From the NCBI RefSeq assembly GCF_023734775.1, contig NZ_AP025732.1, positions 372,001 through 436,000 on the forward strand: a DNA stretch of 64,000 nucleotides, given 5' to 3'. The notes under the pieces were generated by a model that made no database searches, was not told where the DNA came from, and saw nothing but the letters and a program-made list of their open reading frames with translations. This DNA is from Nostoc cf. commune SO-36 (GTDB lineage Bacteria; Cyanobacteriota; Cyanobacteriia; Cyanobacteriales; Nostocaceae). The translations under genes were made by a program, and so were the position numbers. Numbering within the stretch: position 1 is the stretch's first letter; every line of letters starts with the position of its first letter. Below are positions 19,488 through 27,302 of this stretch, in pieces.

Positions 19488-21017
19488 ATGATGTTTCCGG
19501 ATTTCTCCCAGTTTTGCACCCTAGCGCAACAAGGCAACTTCATCCCAGTATATCAAGAATGGGTGGCAGACCTAGATACGCCCGTATCTGCTTGGTATAA
19601 AGTCTGTGCAGGTCAGCCCTATAGCTTTTTGTTGGAATCGATCGAAGGTGGGGAAAAACTGGGACGCTATAGTTTAGTGGGTTGCGATCCGGTGTGGGTT
19701 TTAGAAGCAAGGGGCGATCGCACAACCCAGAAAAACCGTGATGGTTCGCAGGTCGTTTTTCCAGGCGACCCTTTTACAGCTTTAGCCGAATGTTTAGCAC
19801 CTTATCACCCAGTGAAGTTACCAGAGCTACCACCAGGAATTGGCGGTTTGTTTGGGTTTTGGGGCTATGAATTAATTCACTGGATAGAACCGCGTGTGCC
19901 TATTTATCCACCAGATGAGCGAAATATCCCTGATGGATTATGGATGCAGGTAGACCACCTGTTAATTTTTGACCAAGTGAAGCGGAAAATTTGGGCGATC
20001 GCTTATGCTGATTTACGTGACCCAAAAGTAGATTTGAAAGCAGCATATCAACAAGCGTGCGATCGCGTTACCCAAATGCTCGAAAAGCTATCTTTACCCC
20101 TATCGCCAGAAAAAACTCGATTGGAATGGAAACCCCCGGGGAGCAGAGGAGTAGAAGAGCAAGGGAGCAAAGCAGCAGAGGAGTATCAGAGTAACTTTAC
20201 CCGCCCTGATTTTTGTGCCAGCGTCCAAAAGGCCAAAGACCATATTAAAGCAGGCGATATTTTTCAAGTAGTAATTTCTCAGCGACTATCAACAACATAC
20301 ACAGGCGACCCCTTTGCCCTTTACCGCTCCCTACGTCAGATAAATCCTTCGCCTTACATGGCTTACTTTAACTTTCAAGATTGGCAAATCATCGGTTCCA
20401 GTCCTGAAGTAATGGTGAAAGCCGAAACTGATGCAGATGGTGGAGTGATAGCAACGGTACGGCCAATTGCCGGGACACGTCCAAGAGGTAAAACCACCAA
20501 AGAAGATGCAGCCTTCGCTGAAGATTTACTGCAAGATCCCAAAGAGATTGCCGAACACGTCATGCTGGTAGATTTAGGGCGGAATGATTCGGGGCGTGTT
20601 TGTCAAAGTGGTAGCGTCAAAGTTGATGAATTAATGGTGGTTGAACGCTACTCCCATGTGATGCACATTGTTAGCAATGTTGTGGGTAAATTAGCGCTTG
20701 GTAAAACAGCATGGGATTTACTGAAAGCTTCCTTTCCAGCAGGTACGGTAAGCGGCGCACCCAAGATTAAGGCTATGGAAATTATCTACGAGTTAGAGTC
20801 TAGTCGTCGGGGTGTTTATTCTGGTGTATATGGATATTATGATTTTGAAGGACAATTAAATACTGCGATCGCAATTCGCACAATGGTAGTCCATGATAAT
20901 ACGGTAAGCGTGCAAGCAGGCGCAGGTTTAGTGGCTGATTCTGAGCCAGAAAAAGAATACGAAGAGACGCTAAATAAAGCTAGAGGTATGTTAGAAGCGA
21001 TTCGTTGTTTGCGTTGA
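19488..21017 (+). CDS. trpE: Anthranilate synthase component I
   Basis: TrpE converts chorismate to anthranilate with ammonia delivered by TrpG, the first step of tryptophan synthesis. The 509 residues include the feedback-binding LLES motif at 48-51, so tryptophan inhibition is expected. The chorismate-binding core has GDIFQVVISQRL, RPIAGTRPRGKT, HVMLVDLGRNDSGRV, SHVMHIVS, FPAGTVSGAPKIKAMEII and the closing QAGAGLVADSEPEKEYEET. Residues 217-234 are an unusual Gly/Glu/Ser/Ala linker encoded by a purine-rich ggagcagagga-type repeat, apparently an in-frame insertion of intergenic-type repeat DNA. The N-terminal MM leaves a choice of two adjacent start codons. trpG is not in the window. Confidence 0.95.
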   Translation: MMFPDFSQFCTLAQQGNFIPVYQEWVADLDTPVSAWYKVCAGQPYSFLLESIEGGEKLGRYSLVGCDPVWVLEARGDRTTQKNRDGSQVVFPGDPFTALAECLAPYHPVKLPELPPGIGGLFGFWGYELIHWIEPRVPIYPPDERNIPDGLWMQVDHLLIFDQVKRKIWAIAYADLRDPKVDLKAAYQQACDRVTQMLEKLSLPLSPEKTRLEWKPPGSRGVEEQGSKAAEEYQSNFTRPDFCASVQKAKDHIKAGDIFQVVISQRLSTTYTGDPFALYRSLRQINPSPYMAYFNFQDWQIIGSSPEVMVKAETDADGGVIATVRPIAGTRPRGKTTKEDAAFAEDLLQDPKEIAEHVMLVDLGRNDSGRVCQSGSVKVDELMVVERYSHVMHIVSNVVGKLALGKTAWDLLKASFPAGTVSGAPKIKAMEIIYELESSRRGVYSGVYGYYDFEGQLNTAIAIRTMVVHDNTVSVQAGAGLVADSEPEKEYEETLNKARGMLEAIRCLR

Positions 21018-21098
21018 ATTGGGGATTAGGTATTAGTCAATAGTTAGTAGCCAGTAATTATTCTCATCATCTCCCTACACATAGGAGTGAAAATGAAT

Positions 21099-21127
21099 GT
21101 AGAGACGTAGCGGTGCTACGTCTCTAC
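21099..21127. terminator. Perfect palindrome downstream of trpE
   Basis: The arms gtagagacgtagc and gctacgtctctac are perfectly complementary around three bases. The same gtagagac/gtctctac core appears inside a gene at 40881-40906, so this is a mobile-looking dispersed repeat that may also end the trpE transcript. Confidence 0.65.
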
Positions 21128-21238
21128 AAGGTTTTCAGGCAACGAACAATTAATTTTTGTAGGTGTATCCTCATCTCCCTAATCCCCAGCCTCTTTTTCT
21201 ACCTATATAGTAGTTACTCTGGCATACAATTAATTGCA

Positions 21239-21478
21239 TCACTGATTTTTGTTAGTTAATTGCAAAACCGGGCTTGATATAAGTACAGTAACAGTTCTAT
21301 TTGCTGTATGAGAATCCAGACCAGACTTTAAAAGTTGAGATACCAATATTTTTCTATTTTGAATTACATAGATTTTACTTTGAACTGCAAGATATTGGGA
21401 AACAATTTGTGCTACTTCTAAGCCCACGTATCCACAATACCGTGATAAATTAGGAAGCTTGATAAATCCAATCAACAT
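21239..21478 (-). CDS. Hypothetical protein, doubtful
   Basis: The frame encodes 79 residues with a plausible globular composition (GYVGLEVAQIVSQYLAVQSK) but no family I recognise. The ATG lacks a good ribosome site. It lies between trpE and a small membrane-protein gene on the same strand as the latter. It could be a decayed fragment or a chance frame. Confidence 0.25.
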   Translation of the reverse strand: MLIGFIKLPNLSRYCGYVGLEVAQIVSQYLAVQSKIYVIQNRKILVSQLLKSGLDSHTANRTVTVLISSPVLQLTNKNQ

Positions 21479-21597
21479 CGAACTTTTTCCAAAGCTAAAC
21501 AGACTTTTTTAGATATATTGAAAAGTGAAAAAAGTCTTGGCATTCAAATCCAAGACCTTCACTGAATTTACTACATACTACAAAGGAACAAACTTGT

Positions 21598-21837
21598 TTA
21601 TCCCAATTGGCTGAAGTAAATTGCCCAAAGCATTCCAGTTACCCCAATGGCAATTAAAAGGTTAGTGAAAAATCTGCCGAATTCAACCTCTTGTCCTAAC
21701 CCTTTATCGTCTTGACCGATACTGAAAAACAATGACCAGGCTTGATTTGCATTGATAGCCTCAAATTTGTTGAAATTAGGTCTAAAAACAACAGCCCCAA
21801 TCAAATCTTTTTGGGGATAATCAAAATCAGTTTTCAT
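21598..21837 (-). CDS. Small single-helix membrane protein, unknown
   Basis: The 79-residue protein has a polar N-terminal half (QKDLIGAVVFRPNFNKFEAIN) and one C-terminal membrane helix (FFTNLLIAIGVTGMLWAIYF). A purine-rich aggcaaact leader precedes the ATG. I do not recognise the family. It lacks the ExxNGR chlorophyll-binding motif of high-light-inducible proteins. It is divergent from ocp, whose start is about 890 bases away, so a photoprotective role would be guesswork. Confidence 0.55.
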   Translation of the reverse strand: MKTDFDYPQKDLIGAVVFRPNFNKFEAINANQAWSLFFSIGQDDKGLGQEVEFGRFFTNLLIAIGVTGMLWAIYFSQLG

Positions 21838-22507
21838 AAGTTTGCCTCTAGATTGTTTTATTTGTCAAGTAAAGAAAATTCGTAAATATCAAAGTGTCTT
21901 CTCTAAAGTCTGGTTAGCCGTTGAACCAAACTGTGTCTAGTGATGTGATCTTTTACTCTTGTTTTACCGTTTGTAAATTAATATTAACTATTGTAAATAT
22001 TTTTTGCAACTAGTTGACATGAGAATAAAAGTAGTGAGAACCGTACCAAGTAAGTAGGGTGAGCTAATCGTCATTTATTTTCCAGGTTGGTTCGTTTATA
22101 GTAAGCGGCTCTATTTCGGATTTATGCAAGAAGTAGACCATGTGTATAACTAACGCTTGGTAAGGATTGTTTATAGATAGAGGTTTGATGCCTGTAAAAA
22201 CGTGCGATGTCTACGACGGTCACTGAGCGCAGCAGTACCCTTCCGGGGAAGCAAGCCAAGCTATGCGTAGCGTCTCGTAGAGAAGTGCGGACTATGCCTA
22301 TGCTCTTGGAAGTGCATACAGATCAAAGCACCAATTGCATTTAATCTGACTTCAGTAAATCTTATGAACTATATAAACAAAAATTGTTAATTTATAACTG
22401 AGGAACTATTGCTTATTTGTAACGAAATTGTTATGTTTCTTTACATCTAGATACAAAAACAACATCAACGCGTTAAACCACTCTTAATCAAGGCTTTCTA
22501 AACAACT
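21838..22507. other. Region upstream of ocp with a dispersed repeat
   Basis: No gene is supported. Between about 22200 and 22305 lies a composite short dispersed repeat (gcgatgtctacgacgg, then ttccggggaagcaagcc, then agcgtctcgtagagaa) of the type seen at 14490, 16403 and 36392. The remainder is AT-rich. Confidence 0.5.
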
Positions 22508-22639
22508 ATGCAGTTGAGCCTGCAATGTGCCTTGCCGAATGTCCAAAATCAACGGCAGCGAAATTACCATGCCTTTGGTAAAGCGGTGTCCAGGATCTGG
22601 TTGTTCGATGATGCAAACACTGCTGAGTGCCTTTGTTAA
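22508..22639 (+). CDS. Possible 43-residue leader ORF upstream of ocp
   Basis: An ATG at 22508 opens a 43-codon frame ending TAA at 22637, just before a hairpin with a U tract. The peptide starts MQLSLQCALPNVQNQRQRNY and resembles no family I know. Whether it is translated is uncertain; the transcript itself, ending at the hairpin, may be the functional unit. Confidence 0.25.
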   Translation: MQLSLQCALPNVQNQRQRNYHAFGKAVSRIWLFDDANTAECLC

Positions 22640-22644
22640 CAACT

Positions 22645-22668
22645 AAACGCATTTTTCCTGCGTTTTTT
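22645..22668 (+). terminator. Intrinsic terminator 60 bases upstream of ocp
   Basis: The stem aaacgca/tgcgttt has a 7-base loop and ends in a run of six T. It lies downstream of a possible small transcript and upstream of the ocp start, so it is either the end of a separate short RNA or an attenuator in the ocp leader. Confidence 0.6.
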
Positions 22669-22725
22669 CACAGTTGATTTTTGACATTTGTATAGAACTG
22701 TAATTTTCTTTTTGGAATTTCTGTT

Positions 22726-23688
22726 ATGTCTTTTACCATCCAATCAGCTCAAGGTATTTTTCCCGGCACTCTAATTGCTGACGTTGTTCCAACCGTTGTT
22801 GAATCATTCTCTCAGCTCAATGCTGAAGATCAACTAGCATTACTTTGGTTTGCCTATACCGAGATGGGTAGAAGTATTACGGTTGCTGCTCCAGGAGCAG
22901 CTAACATGATCCTCGCACAAGGCTTACTCGAACAAATTAAGCAGATGCCTTTTGAGGCTCAAACGCAAGTCATGTACGATTTGGCTAACCGTGCTGACAC
23001 TCCCATCTGCCGTTCTTATGCATCCTTCACCGTGAACATCAAGTTAGGCTTCTGGTATCAGTTAGGAGAATGGATGGCTCAGGGAATCGTTGCTCCTATT
23101 CCAGAAGGCTACAAGCTTTCTTCTAAGGCGGCGGATGTATTGCAAGCAATCCGAAATGCTGATTCAGGTCAACAAATCACCATCCTACGCAATACAGTAA
23201 TTAGCATGGGATTTGACCCGAATGCTCCAGGTAGTTACAAAAAAGTCTCAGAACCAGTGTCTCCTCCCACTGCACCAGCGTTTCGGACTAAAGTCACCAT
23301 CGAGGGTGTTAACAATCCTACGGTGCTGGGCTATATCAACAACATGAATGCCAATGACTTTGATGCTGCGGTTTCTCTGTTTACCTCTGAAGGCGCTTTA
23401 CAACCTCCTTTTGAAAGACCGATTATTGGTCAAGATGCAATCCGTGCTTATATGCGTGAAGAATGCCAGGGACTGAAGATGATCCCAGAGCGCGGTATAT
23501 CTGAGCCAGTGGAAGATGGCTATACTCAAGTTAAAGTTACTGGCAAAGTTCAAACCCCTTGGTTCGGTGCCAGCGTGGGGATGAATATTGCATGGCGATT
23601 TTTGCTAGACCCCCAAGGCAAAATCTTCTTTGTAGGGATTGACTTGCTTGCTTCTCCTAAAGAACTGCTTAACCTAGTACGTAAATAA
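22726..23688 (+). CDS. ocp: Orange carotenoid protein
   Basis: OCP is the blue-light-activated carotenoid protein that binds phycobilisomes and dissipates excess energy as heat. The 320-residue protein is full length, with an all-helical N-terminal domain, a linker and an NTF2-like C-terminal domain. The carotenoid pocket residues are conserved: Tyr44 and Trp110 in the N-domain. Arg155, needed for phycobilisome docking, is present. Tyr203 and Trp290 correspond to the Tyr201 and Trp288 keto-carotenoid hydrogen-bond donors of Synechocystis; the shift of two comes from a slightly longer linker. An unambiguous ATG follows a 5' leader. No fluorescence recovery protein gene lies downstream, which differs from Synechocystis. 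A pentapeptide-repeat gene follows after 230 bases. Confidence 0.97.
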   Translation: MSFTIQSAQGIFPGTLIADVVPTVVESFSQLNAEDQLALLWFAYTEMGRSITVAAPGAANMILAQGLLEQIKQMPFEAQTQVMYDLANRADTPICRSYASFTVNIKLGFWYQLGEWMAQGIVAPIPEGYKLSSKAADVLQAIRNADSGQQITILRNTVISMGFDPNAPGSYKKVSEPVSPPTAPAFRTKVTIEGVNNPTVLGYINNMNANDFDAAVSLFTSEGALQPPFERPIIGQDAIRAYMREECQGLKMIPERGISEPVEDGYTQVKVTGKVQTPWFGASVGMNIAWRFLLDPQGKIFFVGIDLLASPKELLNLVRK

Positions 23689-23945
23689 ATCACTTTTTTA
23701 GGGTTACGGCAGTGCCGTGCCCTTACGAAAAACTGTGATTTAATTAACTAAAAATAACTGTAGACGTGGATGAGCAAAGCAGCGATGCCGATACTAATTC
23801 GATTAGCAATATTGTAAAAGATTGTTAAATACTTTTAAAGTTAGTGCTGAGTTGTTAAAAGTCTCCGAATGAGAGCTATTTTCAGCAATTATCGATTAGA
23901 TACTGTATTTTCAGGTGATAAATGGAGAGTTGGAAGGCGGGCTGT

Positions 23946-24566
23946 ATGGATGCTGATGAACTTCTCAAACGCTATTGTGCAGGAGAGAGAAATTTTCCTC
24001 AAGTAAGCCTGCATTTAGTTAACCTCAGCGAGGTGTGTTTAGCTGGAATCAATTTAAATCTAGCTAACTTAGCTAATGCGACTTTATCACAGTCCAACCT
24101 GCGGGGAGCAAACCTGATCGAAGCAAATTTGACTGCGGCGGTTCTCTGGAGAACCAATTTCAGTGGAGCAAATATGATTTTAGCAAACCTCAAGGCTGCT
24201 AATCTGATACGGGCAACTCTTAGGAAGGTGGACTTGCATAAGGCTTCCCTAGCGAAAGCAGACCTACGTTTAGCAGACTTGCATGATGCCGACCTCAGTA
24301 ATGCAAACTTAGCTGGGGCAGATTTGCGTTATGCTAACTTAACAGGTGCTTTTTTGGCTGGGGCAAATCTCAATGGTGCAAACCTGACTGGCGCAAAGTT
24401 GAGCAATACAGACCTAAGTCATGCTAGTCTTGCCAAAGCTATTTTGTACAAAACTGATCTAAGTTACGTTGATTTCACGGAAGTAGACCTGACTAGAGTC
24501 GATTTGCAGCACTGCTTACTTCACGGAGTCACCCTACCTGAACGAAGCTTAATTGAAGCGGGTTGA
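23946..24566 (+). CDS. Pentapeptide-repeat protein
   Basis: After the N-terminal MDADELLKRYCAGERNF, almost the whole protein is a run of about thirty A(N/D)LxxA-type pentapeptides, such as ANLNGANLTGAKLSNTDLSH, which fold as a right-handed quadrilateral beta helix. An upstream in-frame ATG at 23922 would add eight residues (MESWKAGC). I prefer 23946 because MDA-ELLKRY-AGERNF is the common beginning of cyanobacterial relatives (from memory). The final sequence TLPERSLIEAG is outside the repeat. Its role is unknown; some family members mimic DNA, most have no known partner. It lies on the same strand as ocp but 257 bases after it. Confidence 0.88.
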   Translation: MDADELLKRYCAGERNFPQVSLHLVNLSEVCLAGINLNLANLANATLSQSNLRGANLIEANLTAAVLWRTNFSGANMILANLKAANLIRATLRKVDLHKASLAKADLRLADLHDADLSNANLAGADLRYANLTGAFLAGANLNGANLTGAKLSNTDLSHASLAKAILYKTDLSYVDFTEVDLTRVDLQHCLLHGVTLPERSLIEAG

Positions 24567-24818
24567 GCGTTGCTGCGGTCTAATTAAAAATTTAGTCTTT
24601 CATTTTGTTGACCGGAGAATAGCGATCGCATAGATAAGATTTTGGAAAGGGCGATCACTCTTGCCTAAAAATACTGTTTTTGTCTGTCCTGCAAATGCCC
24701 TATGTGGTTGAAATCTTAGCATTTGGGCGGTGCAGATGAGGTCTAATTTTACTTAAGTTAAGTGTTCCAAACTATACTATTTAAATGTAAGATTTGAAAT
24801 ACTAGGGTACTTAGTAGC

Positions 24819-26552
24819 ATGAATTATATCAAAGCTTTTCAAGCGAATACAGAATTAATTCAACAATTCGATGAAGATAAGGCTTATTTGGCTTGGTCAA
24901 TGGCTCTTTATTTAGACTGCCCAGACGCTGAACAATTAGCGACTGAATGTCTTACAGATGATGGCAATGATAAAAAGATTGATTTTATACGTTTAGACTG
25001 GGACTCTAAGAGAATTGTTTTTGCTCAAGGATATTATTCTTCAAGAAAAGTTGACAGTGCGCCTGCAAATAAAGCATCTGATTTAAACACAGCATCTGCT
25101 TGGCTAATATCAGGAGATGTTAATGAAGTTCCTAGTAAGTTAAAAGCCATTATTAATGACTGCCGTAGTGCGCTAGATAATGGAGATATCGAGCAGATTG
25201 ATTTGCTCTATGTTCATAATCTTCCAGAATCAATAAATGTATCTAAGGAACTGAATACTGCTGCAACTCATCTTTCAAGAAGTTTACCAAAAGATGCTAA
25301 TATTAATGTTGTTGCGCGTGAGCTAGGTACTGAAGCTCTTGAACGATTATATTCTGCACAAGAGTCGTCTATCGCCGTTAAAGATAGTATTGAATGTCCT
25401 ACTAAAGTTCAGTTTACTGAAGAAGGCCCATCCTGGAAATCTGCTATATTATCTATTCCTGGAATCTGGTTAAGAGACATTTTCAATAAGTATGGAGATG
25501 ATCTCTTTTCTGCCAATTATCGAGGTTTTTTAGGTATAAATAAGCGTAGAAAGATAAACACTGGTATTCGTCAATCAGCAGAAAATGATTCCAGTAATTT
25601 CTGGGTATATAACAATGGAATTACAATTCTTACACTCGGATTTGAAGAAAATAAACGTAGTAGTACAACAACCCTTCAAGGTATTTCAATTATTAATGGC
25701 GCTCAGACAACAGGTTCCATTGGTTCAGTAGATATTACCAAGTACGATCTAAAAGAAGTAAAAGTTTTGTGCCGCGTTATTCAATGCTCAAACGCAGCTA
25801 CAATTAGTCAGATAGTTAAGTATAATAATACCCAAAATGAAATCACAACCTGGGATCAGTATAGTAATAGTGCTGAACAAAAGCGTATCTCTGAGGAATT
25901 TAGTAACTTTGGTCATGAATACTCATTGAAAAGGGGCTTCAGCTCGTCTTCTATACAACTAGGTATTGAGCAAGTAATCCAACCAATGCTTGCATTTGCT
26001 GGTGATTATATAAGTGCTAGTAGAGGTAAGAATTCTCTATTTGAACGTCGTAGTTCTTATGAAAAAGCATTTAAAGATCAAAAGTCAAGGCATATTCTAT
26101 TAGTACATACTCTTTCCAAAGCAATAAATGCATACAAGATAGAACTAAGTAAGAAAAGGATTAATAATCAGTTAGTTTCCATTGAAGAAAAACAGATAGC
26201 TTTATTTAGAAATTTAACATTTAAAAGTTTTTTGATAGCTATTATAGGAAAGTGTCTAGAATCAATTATTGGTGAAAAGGTTGATTCATTACAAGTTGCC
26301 TTTACGCCTGAAGCATCTAGGATTGACAATAAATCGATTAATGACTTAATTGCATTATGGCTACCAATTGTAACTACTGTATTAGCCTATGTAGCAAATA
26401 TTATAGATAAAGATTTATCAGAGATATTGTCGGAAAATGATTCACTTGAAAGTGTTTCTAGTAAAGTAAGTACGTTTATTTATGTAAGTCAGGCTACTAA
26501 CCCTAATCCTGCATTTACATCTTTCAAAAGCTTTATATCTCCCAAAGGTTAA
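24819..26552 (+). CDS. AIPR-family (abortive infection phage resistance) protein
   Basis: The 577-residue protein shows the AIPR signature block: LFSANYRGFLG, FWVYNNGITIL (Tyr264, Asn265, Asn266, Gly267) and ISIINGAQTTGSIG (from Ile292), followed by KVLCRVIQC and IVKYNNTQNEI. AIPR proteins were first recognised in lactococcal abortive-infection plasmids and occur in defence islands; the biochemical activity is not settled. The gene is AT-rich and I see no HIP1 octamer within its 1.7 kb, unlike most neighbours, which is consistent with acquisition by transfer. The start ATG has no strong ribosome site. A Uma2 gene and a nuclease-like gene lie just downstream. Confidence 0.85.
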   Translation: MNYIKAFQANTELIQQFDEDKAYLAWSMALYLDCPDAEQLATECLTDDGNDKKIDFIRLDWDSKRIVFAQGYYSSRKVDSAPANKASDLNTASAWLISGDVNEVPSKLKAIINDCRSALDNGDIEQIDLLYVHNLPESINVSKELNTAATHLSRSLPKDANINVVARELGTEALERLYSAQESSIAVKDSIECPTKVQFTEEGPSWKSAILSIPGIWLRDIFNKYGDDLFSANYRGFLGINKRRKINTGIRQSAENDSSNFWVYNNGITILTLGFEENKRSSTTTLQGISIINGAQTTGSIGSVDITKYDLKEVKVLCRVIQCSNAATISQIVKYNNTQNEITTWDQYSNSAEQKRISEEFSNFGHEYSLKRGFSSSSIQLGIEQVIQPMLAFAGDYISASRGKNSLFERRSSYEKAFKDQKSRHILLVHTLSKAINAYKIELSKKRINNQLVSIEEKQIALFRNLTFKSFLIAIIGKCLESIIGEKVDSLQVAFTPEASRIDNKSINDLIALWLPIVTTVLAYVANIIDKDLSEILSENDSLESVSSKVSTFIYVSQATNPNPAFTSFKSFISPKG

Positions 26553-26712
26553 ACTTTAATACTTTGAAAGAACTAAGTCGTAAACCCGCAAAAAATACAA
26601 AATTATAAACAAGATAAGTAATGAGATTTTGAGCGATCGCTCTCCATTATTTCATCATGCGATCGCACCCCACACAGCACTACACTAGAAAGTAAGATGC
26701 TCAAAATAGCCT

Positions 26713-27300
26713 ATGAACGCCACGACAACCACTTTCCCTTCTACACTCAAATTGAAAATTGACTTAACTGATGAGCAATTTTTCCAAATGTGTCAGAAAA
26801 ACCGCGATTATCGATTTGAGCGTACAGCATCAGGGGAATTATTAATTATGCCACCTACAGGTAGTGATACTGGCAACCGTAATTTTGATATGGTTGTTGA
26901 GTTAGGAATTTGGAATAAACAGACTAAATTAGGCAAAGGTTTTGACTCTTCAAGTGGCTTTACTCTACCTAATGGTGCAGAACGTTCTCCTGATGTTTCT
27001 TGGGTAAAAATTGAGCGGTGGAATGCTTTAACCCCGGAACAACAAGAAAAATTTGCCCCAATTTGCCCTGATTTTGTAGTAGAGTTGCGTTCTCGTACTG
27101 ATTCTTTGAAAGAATTGCAAGAGAAAATGCAGGAGTATATCGAAAATGGCGCTCAATTAGGCTGGTTAATTGACCGGAAAAACAAGCGAGTGGAAATTTA
27201 TCGTCCAGGTAAAAATGTAGAGATATTAGACAATCCTGTTAGTTTATCAGGAGAAAATGTACTACCTGGATTTGTGTTAAATTTACAGCAGATTATCTAG
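26713..27300 (+). CDS. Uma2-family (DUF820) putative endonuclease
   Basis: This 195-residue protein belongs to the large cyanobacterial Uma2 family, which has a PD-(D/E)xK nuclease fold. Visible are the FERTASGELLIMPPTGSDTG N-terminal block, the acidic motif ERSPDVSWV, the core strand CPDFVVELRSRTDSL and the closing LQEKMQEYIENGAQLGWLID. Family members exist in dozens of copies per genome and their biological role is not established. It ends three bases before the convergent stop of the next gene. A decayed relative occurs at 59374. Confidence 0.85.
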   Translation: MNATTTTFPSTLKLKIDLTDEQFFQMCQKNRDYRFERTASGELLIMPPTGSDTGNRNFDMVVELGIWNKQTKLGKGFDSSSGFTLPNGAERSPDVSWVKIERWNALTPEQQEKFAPICPDFVVELRSRTDSLKELQEKMQEYIENGAQLGWLIDRKNKRVEIYRPGKNVEILDNPVSLSGENVLPGFVLNLQQII

Positions 27301-27302
27301 CT

